A stretch of 64,000 bases of DNA from Stenotrophomonas maltophilia (GCA_002364755.1 DEZI01000005.1:6948-70947); one strand, 5' to 3'; counted from the first letter of the stretch, positions 44,690 to 53,072 are shown. Program-made: numbers and translations. The notes: generated from the letters alone by a model not told the origin.

Positions 44690-45349
44690 ATGCTCACTCG
44701 AATCGCCATTGCAGACGATCATCCTCTCGTGCTGCTGGGTACCCGCCTGCTGATCGAGGATAGCGGCCGCCATCGCGTCGTCGCAGAGGCGCACTGCGCC
44801 GAGGGGCTGCTGTCCATCCTGGCCAGCGAACCGGTGGACATGGTGGTCACCGACTTTTCCATGCCCGGTGGCAACCGGGCCGATGGCCACGCAATGCTGC
44901 AGGCATTGAGTCGCAATCACCCTGATGTGCCGGTGGTGCTGGTCACCATGATCACCAACGCGACCTCGCTGCACATGGCGCTGCGTTCGGGCGTGCGCGG
45001 TCTGGTCCACAAAGGCAGTGGCGTCGGCAACGTGCGTGATGCCGTGGATATGGTGTTGACGGGGCGCATGTATCTGGACCCCGTGCTTGCGCCCTGCCTG
45101 CAGGAGGCCGGACGGGAGCGATCGCTGTCGGTCCTTTCGCCGAAGGAACTGGAGGTGCTGCGCCTGTATGTGTCCGGGCCGTCGATCACCGAGATCGCCG
45201 CGCAGCTTCGGCGGACGGTGAGCACCATCAGCCGGCAGCGCCAGTCGGCGATGAAGAAGCTGGGGATCAGCAACGATGCCGAGCTGTTTGCGTACGCGTT
45301 CGAGGAAAAACTGGGCACCCCGTATGGCACGATTGGCGCCGGTCATTGA
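44690..45349 (+). CDS. NarL/FixJ-type response regulator
   Basis: 219 residues. Receiver domain with DD at 9-10, phosphoacceptor D55 (MVVTDFSMPGG) and Lys in GLVHKGSG; C-terminal LuxR helix-turn-helix (LSPKELEVLRLYVSGPSITEIAAQL). No histidine kinase gene is adjacent. Divergent from the GTPase operon across a 246-base AT-richer gap, so it is a candidate regulator of that operon. Confidence 0.93.
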   Translation: MLTRIAIADDHPLVLLGTRLLIEDSGRHRVVAEAHCAEGLLSILASEPVDMVVTDFSMPGGNRADGHAMLQALSRNHPDVPVVLVTMITNATSLHMALRSGVRGLVHKGSGVGNVRDAVDMVLTGRMYLDPVLAPCLQEAGRERSLSVLSPKELEVLRLYVSGPSITEIAAQLRRTVSTISRQRQSAMKKLGISNDAELFAYAFEEKLGTPYGTIGAGH

Positions 45350-45477
45350 TCCCCCGGTTCCGGTCAGGCCCGGTTAGGTTGCTTGAACGGATTGCCAACC
45401 GTGCCGCGCGGCCCCTCTGTGCGTCGCGCGCGGAATCCCGGATGCTTGCGCCATCGTATTCATCGGGAGAGGTGGCA

Positions 45478-46017
45478 ATGGGCAAGGGATCAGGCTGGAG
45501 AATGGGGTGGGGTACCGTGGCGTGCCTGGTGCTGCCGATGCTGGCGGCCGCCGGTGCCGCACAGGCGCAGCGCTACGGCCATGACGATCGCTACGACGAC
45601 CGTGGCAGCGGTATCGTGCGCTGCGAGTCGGTCAAGAACCGCAGCAACGAATGCCGCCTGGAAGGACGTCCGCGGCTGATCCGGCAGTTGTCCGGTTCGG
45701 CGTGCGTGGAGGGCCGCACCTGGGGACAGTCGCGCGGTGGTGTGTGGGTGACCCAGGGCTGTCGCGCCGAGTTCGTGGGTGAATCCCGCGGCGGTGGCTG
45801 GGGCCATGGCGGCGGCTGGGGCGGCAATGGTGGCCAGGTGATCGCCTGCCATTCCAACGACCGCCGGCAGAAGTACTGCGACGCGCGCATCCGCCGCGAC
45901 GTGCGCCTGGTCAAGCAGGATTCGCGCAGCCCCTGTGTGGAAGGCCGCACCTGGGGCTGGGACCGCCGGGGTGTGTGGGTCAGCGATGGCTGCCGGGCCC
46001 AGTTCCAGATCAACTGA
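45478..46017 (+). CDS. Secreted DUF3011 protein with two repeats
   Basis: 179 residues, signal peptide ending AAQA (about residue 30). Two DUF3011-type units of about 55 residues, each with ...CVEGRTWG...GVWV...GCRA, separated by a Gly-rich linker (GGGWGHGGGWGGNGG). Paired cysteines suggest disulphides. GGGAGAGG precedes the ATG. Function unknown. Confidence 0.85.
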   Translation: MGKGSGWRMGWGTVACLVLPMLAAAGAAQAQRYGHDDRYDDRGSGIVRCESVKNRSNECRLEGRPRLIRQLSGSACVEGRTWGQSRGGVWVTQGCRAEFVGESRGGGWGHGGGWGGNGGQVIACHSNDRRQKYCDARIRRDVRLVKQDSRSPCVEGRTWGWDRRGVWVSDGCRAQFQIN

Positions 46018-46164
46018 TCGGACGACGTTGGCGTTTTCGTTGTTCAGATTCAGATTAATCTGATGGCGATCACAGTTCATTCCTCGTATCGTCGGCACCC
46101 GGGGGCAGTGCGCCTCCCGGTGTGCCCACCGTCATCGATACGCTGTTCAAGGAGTGAGCAACGC

Positions 46165-46368
46165 ATGTTGATCCGTCTGCAATGTGAGCAGCGCCAGTGG
46201 CGCGTGCTGCACCCGGACAAGCCGGAACCGATCGAGTTCCGCGACGGTGTCCGTGCCTTCGATTTCGCCGAAACCCTCGCGCGCCTGCATTTCACCGACA
46301 CGGGCCAGCGTGCCGCAGTGCGCGTGGAAGCCAGTGGCGCGTTTGTCGAGGCGGTCAGCTACGGCTGA
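46165..46368 (+). CDS. Small protein, paralogue of the one at 39965
   Basis: 67 residues: W-R-VLHP ... FRDG.RAFD...L...TGQ...VRVEASGAFVEAV. Clear sequence similarity with the 68-residue protein at 39965-40171 along the entire length. AAGGAG is ten bases upstream of the ATG. Function unknown. Confidence 0.8.
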   Translation: MLIRLQCEQRQWRVLHPDKPEPIEFRDGVRAFDFAETLARLHFTDTGQRAAVRVEASGAFVEAVSYG

Positions 46369-46379
46369 GCATCTACGTC

Positions 46380-46418
46380 GGGGTCGGATCCCTTTCCGCA
46401 GGAAAGGGCTCTGACCCC
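46380..46418 (+). repeat. GGTCGGATCCCTTTCC-type palindrome, copy 2
   Basis: GGGTCGGATCCCTTTCC, four bases, then GGAAAGGGCTCTGACCCC. Follows the small gene's stop codon. Confidence 0.7.
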
Positions 46419-46420
46419 TT

Positions 46421-46477
46421 ATCCACGCATGGCGTGGATCTACTGGGGCGCTTCATCCACGCACGGCGTGGATCTAC
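46421..46477 (+). repeat. Two GTAG palindromes in tandem, abutting the dxs stop
   Basis: ATCCACGC-ATG-GCGTGGAT-CTAC (46421-46443) and the same with ACG in the centre (46455-46477). CTAC is GTAG on the dxs strand. The second copy directly touches the dxs stop codon. Confidence 0.8.
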
Positions 46478-48385
46478 TCAGCTCGCGGCGCTCAGCGGCG
46501 GCGTGCCGCTGGCCAGCTTCGGCCAGCGCTTCAGCACCGCTGCGCGGATGCCGGCGGCATCGATACCGGCTTCGGCCAGCAGGTCCTCGCGGCTGGCGTG
46601 GTGCTGGAAGCTGTCGGGCAGGCCCAGGTGCAGGATCGGGCGCAGCACCTCTTCGGCATTCAGCAGCTCGGCCACGGCCGAACCGGCGCCGCCGGCCACC
46701 ACGTTGTCCTCGATCGTCACCAGGCCGTCGTGGCTGTTGGCCATGGACAGCACCAGCTCGCGGTCCAGCGGCTTGATGAAACGCATGTTGACCACGCTCA
46801 GGCCCAGCTCGCGGCCGACCTGTTCGGCGGCGGCCACGCTGCTGCCGAAGGCCAGCAGCGCGATGCGGCTGCCCTGCACGCGCAGTTCGCCCTTGCCGAT
46901 CGGCAGGGTCGACAGGTCGCTGCCGGCATCGACGCCGGTGCCGGTGCCGCGCGGGTAGCGCACGGCGGCCGGGCCCGGGTGCTGCAGGCCGGTGCTCAGC
47001 ATCTGCCGGCATTCGGCTTCGTTGGACGGCGCCATCACCACCATGTTCGGCACGCAGCGCAGGAAGCTCAGGTCCAGGTTCCCGGCATGGGTCGCGCCGT
47101 CCGGGCCGACCACGCCGGCGCGGTCGATCGCAAACAGCACGTCCAGGTCCTGGATGGCCACGTCATGCACCAGCTGGTCGTACGCGCGCTGCAGGAAGGT
47201 GGAGTAGATCGCCACCACCGGCTTGCCGCCCTGGGTGGCCATGCCTGCGGCCAGGGTCACCGCATGCTGCTCGGCGATGGCCACGTCGAAGTAGCGCTGC
47301 GGGTACTCCCTGCTGAAGCGAACCAGACCGGAACCTTCGCGCATCGCCGGGGTGATGCCGTACAGGCGCGGCTCGGCGGCGGCGGCATCGCACAGCCAGT
47401 CGCTGAAGACATCGGTATAGGTCGGCTTCTTGGCGCCGGTCTTGGCGACCAGACCCTTGTCCGGATCGAACGGACCGACCGCGTGGTAACCGATCTGGTC
47501 GCCCTCGGCTGGCTCGTAACCCTTGCCCTTGGTGGTCATCACGTGCAGCAGCTTCGGGCCCTTGGAGGCGCGCAGCGTCTTCAGCGTGGACAGCAGGGCA
47601 GGCATGTCGTGGCCGTCGATCGGGCCGGTGTAATGGAAGCCCATTTCCTCGAACATGGTGGACGGCACGAACATGCCCTTCCAGTGTTCTTCCCAGCGCT
47701 TGACGAAGCGCGCGGGGTTGTTCTTCTTGTCGCCGAGGATCTTCTTGCCGCCCTCGCGCAGCGCGTTGAGCGTGCGGCTGCCGGTGGCGCGGCCGAGCAT
47801 CTTGGTCAGCCCGCCGACGGCCTCGGAGATCGACATGTTGTTGTCGTTGAGGATCACCAGCAGGTTCGGTTCCGGATCCATGCCGCCGGCATGCATCAGC
47901 GCTTCGAACGCCATGCCGGCGGTCATCGCGCCGTCGCCGATGACGGCCACGACCTTGCGGTCATCGCCCTGCGACTGGCGCGCGATGGCCATGCCCAGCG
48001 CCGCCGAGATCGAGGTGGAGGAGTGGCCGACGCCGAAGGTGTCGTACTCGCTTTCCTCGCGCTTGGGGAACGGCGCCACCCCGTCCTTCTGCTTGACCGT
48101 GTGGATCTCGTCGCGGCGGCCGGTGAGGATCTTGTGCGGGTACGTCTGGTGGCCGACGTCCCAGACCAGCTGGTCGTGCGGGGTCTGGTACAGGTAGTGC
48201 AGGGCCACGGTGAGTTCGATCACGCCCAGGCCGGCAGCAAAATGGCCACCGCTCTTGCCCACCGATTCGATCAGGTAGGCGCGCAGTTCATCGGCGACCG
48301 CGCGCATTTCGGATTCGTCGAACGTACGCAGGTCATCGGGCGTCTGGATGCGCGCGAGGCGGGGATAGCGGGCAGAGTCGATCAT
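46478..48385 (-). CDS. dxs: 1-deoxy-D-xylulose-5-phosphate synthase
   Basis: First enzyme of the MEP isoprenoid pathway; condenses pyruvate and glyceraldehyde-3-phosphate using thiamine diphosphate. 635 residues from ATG 48385 (MIDSARYPRLARIQ). The thiamine-diphosphate motif GDGAMTAGMAFEAL...LNDN and the transketolase-like segment FDVAIAEQHAVTLAAGMA are intact. An in-frame ATG at 48409 is less likely. Confidence 0.97.
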   Translation of the reverse strand: MIDSARYPRLARIQTPDDLRTFDESEMRAVADELRAYLIESVGKSGGHFAAGLGVIELTVALHYLYQTPHDQLVWDVGHQTYPHKILTGRRDEIHTVKQKDGVAPFPKREESEYDTFGVGHSSTSISAALGMAIARQSQGDDRKVVAVIGDGAMTAGMAFEALMHAGGMDPEPNLLVILNDNNMSISEAVGGLTKMLGRATGSRTLNALREGGKKILGDKKNNPARFVKRWEEHWKGMFVPSTMFEEMGFHYTGPIDGHDMPALLSTLKTLRASKGPKLLHVMTTKGKGYEPAEGDQIGYHAVGPFDPDKGLVAKTGAKKPTYTDVFSDWLCDAAAAEPRLYGITPAMREGSGLVRFSREYPQRYFDVAIAEQHAVTLAAGMATQGGKPVVAIYSTFLQRAYDQLVHDVAIQDLDVLFAIDRAGVVGPDGATHAGNLDLSFLRCVPNMVVMAPSNEAECRQMLSTGLQHPGPAAVRYPRGTGTGVDAGSDLSTLPIGKGELRVQGSRIALLAFGSSVAAAEQVGRELGLSVVNMRFIKPLDRELVLSMANSHDGLVTIEDNVVAGGAGSAVAELLNAEEVLRPILHLGLPDSFQHHASREDLLAEAGIDAAGIRAAVLKRWPKLASGTPPLSAAS

Positions 48386-48490
48386 CGTGTTCGCACTTGT
48401 TCTGAACACCCATTTTCGCCCTCAATCGGGGGTGGGGCAAGCAAACGCCGCCGCCCGTGACAGGACGGTGAGGGTTGCCGGTGCCGGTGT

Positions 48491-49156
48491 TCAGGTGCTG
48501 AGCTTGGATCGCTTGGGCAGCTGCGCCTTCAGGAAGGCCATCTGGTCGGCCAGGATGTTGCGGTTGGATAGGATCAGGTGCTCGATCCAGCTGGGCCGGT
48601 AGGGGATGGCCAGCAGGGGCATGTTGGCCTGCTGCGGGGTGCGGTTGCTCTTGCGCGAATTGCACTGGAAGCAGGCGGTGACCACGTTTTCCCAGCAGTC
48701 CAGGCCACCCTTGGACAGCGGCATGACGTGGTCGCGGGTGAGGGTGGGACGATTGAACTGCTGGCCGCAGTACAGGCACAGGTGGGCGTCGCGGGCGAAC
48801 AGGGCCGGGTTGGTCAGGTTCGGCGTGGGGTCCGGGGCGCGCGAGCGGGCGTGGCCGCGGGCGGCGATGATCGGATGCAGGTCCATGCCGCTCTGCAGGC
48901 CGCTGAGCCGGTTGGTGCCGCCGTGGATGTGAAGGCACGGGTCGCCCAGTGTCCAGGACACCGCATTGCGGGCGTAGAGACAGGCGGCGTCCTGCCACGT
49001 GATCCAATCCAGGACGCGTCCGTGGGCGTCAAGCGAGAGCAGGCGGACGGTGCCGGGGCGATGCAGCGGGCTGGCATTGGGCGATGACGCGGCGCCCGGA
49101 GCAGAAATCGAGGCTCCGGCTTCGATCAGACCCAAGCGTGTAGTGTCTGTCTCCAT
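48491..49156 (-). CDS. HNH endonuclease family protein
   Basis: 221 residues. C-terminal HNH zinc-finger nuclease: CLYCGQQF, LTRDHVMPLSKGG (catalytic DH), WENVVTACFQCNSRKSN. The N-terminal ~120 residues are unrelated and include LDAHGRVLDWITWQDA. Similar chromosomal HNH proteins are widespread in Xanthomonadaceae; the role is unknown. A large palindrome lies 18 bases upstream of the ATG. Confidence 0.85.
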   Translation of the reverse strand: METDTTRLGLIEAGASISAPGAASSPNASPLHRPGTVRLLSLDAHGRVLDWITWQDAACLYARNAVSWTLGDPCLHIHGGTNRLSGLQSGMDLHPIIAARGHARSRAPDPTPNLTNPALFARDAHLCLYCGQQFNRPTLTRDHVMPLSKGGLDCWENVVTACFQCNSRKSNRTPQQANMPLLAIPYRPSWIEHLILSNRNILADQMAFLKAQLPKRSKLST

Positions 49157-49173
49157 CGGGAAAACAGCTTATA

Positions 49174-49234
49174 CCCGAATCATTGCGATTTGGATATCGC
49201 CTGGGGGTAGATATCCAGGTCGCAATGATTCGGG
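49174..49234 (+). repeat. Perfect-like palindrome with 25-bp arms upstream of the HNH gene
   Basis: Left arm 49174-49198 starts CCCGAATCATTGCGA and ends TGGATATC; right arm 49210-49234 is its reverse complement, with 23 of 25 positions paired. Spacer 11 bases (GCCTGGGGGTA). No T-run on either side, so not an intrinsic terminator. Confidence 0.85.
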
Positions 49235-49328
49235 TCCACGCATTCCTCCTATCCCCCGCGCCGTTGGCGCGCCCCCCTTAACAAAGGGGGGCTTTTCTCC
49301 AGGCGGAGGGTCGGAGGCTGCCGGGCCG

Positions 49329-49363
49329 GGGCCGGATCGCTTTCCGCAGGAAAGGGATCCGAC
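49329..49363 (+). repeat. GGTCGGATCCCTTTCC-type palindrome, copy 3
   Basis: GGCCGGATCGCTTTCC, GCA, GGAAAGGGATCCGACC. Between the HNH palindrome and the acyl-CoA dehydrogenase stop. A second hairpin, GCCCCCCTT/AAGGGGGGC then TTTT, lies at 49272-49296. Confidence 0.7.
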
Positions 49364-49394
49364 CTCTTGTCCAAGCGTGGCGGTGGGTTTGAGG

Positions 49395-51185
49395 TCATGC
49401 GCCGAAGCGCTCGTCGTCCATGGCCATCAGCGGGAAGGCGCCGGCCTGCATGGCGGCGGCGTGGGCGAGGGTGCGCGGCAGCACGCGGGCAAAGTAGAAG
49501 CGGGCAGTTTCGCGCTTGCCCTGGGCGAAGGCGGCGCCGTGCGCGCTGGCGTCGGCGGCGGCCACGCTGCGGGCCCACCAGTAAGCCAGCACCACGTAAC
49601 CCGAATAGAACAGGTAGTCGTAGCTGGCTGCGCCCAGTTCGTCCGGGTTGCCGGCGGCGCGCTTGAGCACGTCCATCGTCAGCTTGCCCCACTCGGCGGC
49701 CTTGGCCTGCAGCGGGCCGATGAACTCGGCCAGTGCCTCGTTGCCTTCGTGTTCCTTCGCGAACGCTTCGATCTCGGCCAGCATCAGCTTCAGCCCGGCG
49801 CCCTGGCTGGAGGCAGTTTTGCGACCGATCAGGTCCAGCGCCTGGATGCCAGTGGTGCCTTCATACAGCGTGGTGATGCGTGCATCGCGGGCCAGCTGCT
49901 CCATGCCGTGCTCGCGGATGTAGCCGTGGCCACCGAAACACTGCAGGGCGTTATAGGTGTTCTCGATGCCCCATTCGGTCTGGCAGGCCTTGGAGATCGG
50001 GGTGAGGAAGCTGACCAGGGTGTCGGCGCGCTCACGCTCGGCGGCATCCTCGGCACTGTGCGCCACATCGATGAGCGTGGCGGCGTGCAGGGCCAGCAGG
50101 CGGCTGCCTTCGACCAGCGACTTGATGGTCAGCAGCATGCGCCGCACGTCCGGGTGCACCAGGATCGGGTCGGCGGCCTTCTCGGGGAACTTCGCGCCGC
50201 TGAGCGCGCGCGACTGCAGGCGCTCACGGCTGTACTTCAGTGCGTTCTGGTAGGCGCGCTCGGACAGGCCGATGCCCTGCAGGCCGACGCCCAGGCGTGC
50301 GGTGTTCATCATGGTGAACATCGCCTGCAGGCCCTTGTGCGGCTGGCCGACCAGATAACCCTGCGCACCATCGAAGTTCATCACGCAGGTGACCGAACCC
50401 TTGATGCCCATCTTGTGCTCGATCGAGCCGCAGCGCAGTGCATTGCGCTCGCCGACGTTGCCATCGCGGTCGACCTTGAACTTGGGAGTGACGAACAGCG
50501 AGATGCCCTTGGCGCCCGGAGGGGCGTCGGGCAGCTTGGCCAGCACCAGGTGCACGATGTTCCCGGTCAGGTCGTGTTCGCCGGCGGTGATGAAGATCTT
50601 GGTGCCGGTGATCGAGTAGCTGCCATCGGCATTCGGTTCGGCCTTGGTCTTCAGCAGGCCCAGATCGGTGCCGCAATGCGGTTCGGTCAGGCACATGGTG
50701 CCGGTCCAGCGGCCCTCGATCAGCGGCTTGAGGAAGGCATCGTGCTGCCAGGCCTCGCCGTGCTGCTTCAGTGCTTCGATGGCGCCATGGGAGAGCAGCG
50801 GGAAGTTGCCCCAGGCCAGGTTGGCGGCGTTGATCATTTCGTTCAGCGGCACACCCAGGGTGTGCGGCAGGCCCTGGCCACCCAGTTCCGGTGCGGCGGT
50901 CAGGCCGGTCCAGCCGCCATCGACGAACTGGTCGTAGGCCTGTTTGAAGCCGGGCGGGGTGGTCACTTCACCGGTGGCCTGGTCGAGCACGCAGCCGATC
51001 TCGTCGCCCACGCTGTTGAGCGGTGCCAGCACGCTGGCGCTGAAACGGCCGGCTTCTTCCAGCACGGCATCGACCACGTCGGCGGTGGCGTCGGTGAAAC
51101 CCAGGCGGGCGAACAGCGGTTCGACCTTGAGCACGTCGTGCAGGGCGAAACGGAGGTCGGAAAGCGGGGCGGTGTAGCTGCTCAT
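49395..51185 (-). CDS. Acyl-CoA dehydrogenase family protein
   Basis: 596 residues, longer than the classic 380-400 because of N- and C-terminal extensions, as in the AidB/DmdC-like branch. FAD-dependent core motifs MCLTEPHCGTDLG and QCFGGHGYIREHG; catalytic Glu is probably that of LYEGTTGIQALDL. Oxidises an acyl-CoA to the enoyl-CoA; the C-terminal extension resembles that of 3-methylmercaptopropionyl-CoA dehydrogenases, but the substrate is not determinable here. Confidence 0.93.
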   Translation of the reverse strand: MSSYTAPLSDLRFALHDVLKVEPLFARLGFTDATADVVDAVLEEAGRFSASVLAPLNSVGDEIGCVLDQATGEVTTPPGFKQAYDQFVDGGWTGLTAAPELGGQGLPHTLGVPLNEMINAANLAWGNFPLLSHGAIEALKQHGEAWQHDAFLKPLIEGRWTGTMCLTEPHCGTDLGLLKTKAEPNADGSYSITGTKIFITAGEHDLTGNIVHLVLAKLPDAPPGAKGISLFVTPKFKVDRDGNVGERNALRCGSIEHKMGIKGSVTCVMNFDGAQGYLVGQPHKGLQAMFTMMNTARLGVGLQGIGLSERAYQNALKYSRERLQSRALSGAKFPEKAADPILVHPDVRRMLLTIKSLVEGSRLLALHAATLIDVAHSAEDAAERERADTLVSFLTPISKACQTEWGIENTYNALQCFGGHGYIREHGMEQLARDARITTLYEGTTGIQALDLIGRKTASSQGAGLKLMLAEIEAFAKEHEGNEALAEFIGPLQAKAAEWGKLTMDVLKRAAGNPDELGAASYDYLFYSGYVVLAYWWARSVAAADASAHGAAFAQGKRETARFYFARVLPRTLAHAAAMQAGAFPLMAMDDERFGA

Positions 51186-51247
51186 CGGTGACGTCTCGAT
51201 CAGGACAAAAGGGCGCGGCAGGCGATGCCGCGGCGTAAAGGGGAATC

Positions 51248-51724
51248 TCAGCGCAGCACGCCAGGCAGGCCCGGGGCCTGGTTGAGGGTGCTGCGGCCGC
51301 TGATGTCGAAGCTGCGCTGCTTCTTTTCCTGCGGGGTGGCGGCCACCGTGCCCTTCAGGCCATAGGCCAGGGTGCGGTTGCCGGCCAGGGCGTCGGCCAC
51401 GACGAGGCGCGCACCGGGGCTGGGCACCAGGTTGAGGTTGATGACGTCGGCCGAGGTGCCGCCGATGGAGATGGCCGGCTTGGCCTGCAGGGTGCCCGCT
51501 TCGGTGTCGCCGACGGTCAGGGTCAGCGAGACGTCGTCAAAGGTCATCGGCATTGAGCTGTAGTTCTGCAGGCGTAGGGCCACGGTCCAGTTGCCGTCGG
51601 CGCCCACGGTGAGCTGCTGCAGGCTGGCCGCCGGTTCCGAAACACGCTTGACGATGCCATCGCTGCAAGCAGCCAGGGCCAGGGTGCACAGGATGATCAA
51701 GGCGAAACGGAAACGGTGGAGCAT
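51248..51724 (-). CDS. LEA14-like lipoprotein
   Basis: 158 residues from ATG 51724 (MLHRFRFALIILC). Lipobox LALAAC at Cys 20. The rest, with WTVALRLQNYSSMPMTFDDVSLTLTV, resembles the LEA14/WHy beta-sandwich domain. Probably an envelope lipoprotein; role unknown. Sits 62 bases downstream of nothing else on its strand, so likely monocistronic. Confidence 0.75.
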   Translation of the reverse strand: MLHRFRFALIILCTLALAACSDGIVKRVSEPAASLQQLTVGADGNWTVALRLQNYSSMPMTFDDVSLTLTVGDTEAGTLQAKPAISIGGTSADVINLNLVPSPGARLVVADALAGNRTLAYGLKGTVAATPQEKKQRSFDISGRSTLNQAPGLPGVLR

Positions 51725-51904
51725 GGGCGCAGGTCCTTTATAGGGGGTGCGTGGGATAAGCATACTACGGCGTATGGTGGAATGGATCGCCCGCGGCGAC
51801 CCGGCGCAGAGGGTAGCGCGTGAACATCAACCGTTGGAGCGCGGCCCGCAGTCGCGCGCGAAGCGCCCACCAAGGTGCTCCGTGCGTGGTGGGAGGGGCT
51901 GGGT

Positions 51905-52471
51905 TCAGTCGGCCAGCTTGGGCGCCGGATCGCGCAGCGGGGCCATCATCTTCAGCGGTGCCAGGTCGTAGCCCATCGCTTCGGCCTTGGCCTTGAGCTG
52001 CTCGAACAGCGCGCGGTCCATCTCCGGCAGGCGCGAGAGAATCCACAGGTACCTGCGGTCGGGTTCACCGACGACCGCCCACTGGTACTCAGGGTCCAGC
52101 GCGATCACCCAGTAGTCGGCCCAGACCAGGGGCACCCAGCTCAGCCAGTCCGGGGCGAAGCGCACCTGCAGCTGGCCGGGCTGGCCTTCCACCGGGCGTG
52201 CCACGCCATCGGCAACCACCCGTTCGCCCTCGCGGTTGCGGCAGGCATTGGTGACGCTGATGCGGCCATCGCGGCGCAGCCCGTAGTTGGCGGTGATCTC
52301 GCCCACGCACTGCTTCTGGAACGACACCGGCAGATGCGCGATTTCGTGCCATTGGCCAGCATAGCGGTCAATGTCCAGGGCCTCCACCGCGCGCACCGGT
52401 TCGGCGGCGGAAGCGGGTGTGGCGGCCAGCAGCAGGCAGGTCAACAGGGCAGGGCGCAGGCGCATCGGCAT
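51905..52471 (-). CDS. Bacterial lipocalin (Blc-like)
   Basis: 188 residues from 52471 (an ATG two codons later is equally possible). Signal peptide ending ASAA; no lipobox, so unlike E. coli Blc it is probably a free periplasmic protein. Lipocalin motif YAGQWHEIAHLPVSFQKQC and the second motif YLWILSRLPEMD are clear. Expected to bind lysophospholipid or another amphiphile. Confidence 0.9.
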   Translation of the reverse strand: MPMRLRPALLTCLLLAATPASAAEPVRAVEALDIDRYAGQWHEIAHLPVSFQKQCVGEITANYGLRRDGRISVTNACRNREGERVVADGVARPVEGQPGQLQVRFAPDWLSWVPLVWADYWVIALDPEYQWAVVGEPDRRYLWILSRLPEMDRALFEQLKAKAEAMGYDLAPLKMMAPLRDPAPKLAD

Positions 52472-52542
52472 GGGCAGGCTCAGGGCGAGAGCTTCGAGCG
52501 TAGGCGAGTGGCGGTGGTGGGGTGTGAATGCCGCGCGTGGGC

Positions 52543-52573
52543 AAAAAAAAAGACCTGCATTTCTGCAGGTCTT
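52543..52573 (-). terminator. Terminator of tRNA-Phe copy 2 transcript
   Basis: On the minus strand AAGACCTGCA pairs TGCAGGTCTT (loop GAAA) and is followed by a long T-run. Confidence 0.9.
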
Positions 52574-52578
52574 CAAAC

Positions 52579-52654
52579 TGGTGGCCGAGGACGGAATCGA
52601 ACCGCCGACACGGGGATTTTCAATCCCCTGCTCTACCAACTGAGCTACTCGGCC
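52579..52654 (-). tRNA. tRNA-Phe (GAA), downstream copy
   Basis: A 76-base cloverleaf with encoded CCA, starting GGCCGAGTAGCTCAGTTGG; anticodon GAA in the loop TTGAAAA. Identical to the copy at 52727-52802. Confidence 0.97.
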
Positions 52655-52690
52655 AGTTTGGCAGGCCAACCGCGCGGACGCAGTGGCCGT

Positions 52691-52722
52691 AAAAAAAAGA
52701 CCTGCATTTCTGCAGGCTTTCG
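52691..52722 (-). terminator. Terminator-like copy after the upstream tRNA-Phe
   Basis: GCCTGCA/TGCAGGT stem with GAAA loop and a run of eight T on the minus strand, almost identical to the terminator at 52543. Read-through is needed for copy 2, unless that copy has its own promoter. Confidence 0.8.
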
Positions 52723-52726
52723 AAAG

Positions 52727-52802
52727 TGGTGGCCGAGGACGGAATCGAACCGCCGACACGGGGATTTTCAATCCCCTGCTCTACCAACTGAGCTACTCGG
52801 CC
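52727..52802 (-). tRNA. tRNA-Phe (GAA), upstream copy
   Basis: Same 76-base sequence as the neighbouring copy. Preceded by a sigma70-like promoter 40 bases away. Confidence 0.97.
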
Positions 52803-52841
52803 ACTTGTTTCGTTGCAGCGAGGTCGCTGCCGAGGACGCGC

Positions 52842-52870
52842 ATGTTACGGAGGTCGAACGCGTTCGGCAA
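52842..52870 (-). promoter_or_regulatory. Promoter of the tRNA-Phe genes
   Basis: On the minus strand TTGCCG (52870-52865) and TAACAT (52847-52842) with 17 bases between. Confidence 0.65.
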
Positions 52871-52953
52871 GCGTTTTGGCAAAAAACCTTCACATTGCCG
52901 TCTACGCGCGGGCAAGCGCTTGATCCTCGGTGCTCTGCAGGCAGCCGCAGCGG

Positions 52954-53027
52954 GTAACGCGGGGCCACGCCCCGCGAGCGCGCAGCGCGGCGCCATTGGG
53001 ATTTCGCCGGGCATGGCCCGGCGCTAC
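52954..53027 (+). repeat. Facing GTAG-type palindromes
   Basis: GTAACGCGGGGCC...CGCG (GTAA variant, 52954-52976) and CGCCGGGCATGGCCCGGCG with CTAC (53005-53027), in opposite orientation, in the gap between the tRNA-Phe promoter and the lipoprotein gene. Confidence 0.7.
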
Positions 53028-53072
53028 CGGTACAGCCGGGGCCATGGTGCAGGTCGCCCAGGCCAATGCGAC

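Noticed and set aside
48491..49156. Homing endonuclease in an intron or intein
   Set aside because: The HNH gene is free-standing, with neither flanking split gene nor intron core; neighbours dxs and acyl-CoA dehydrogenase are intact.
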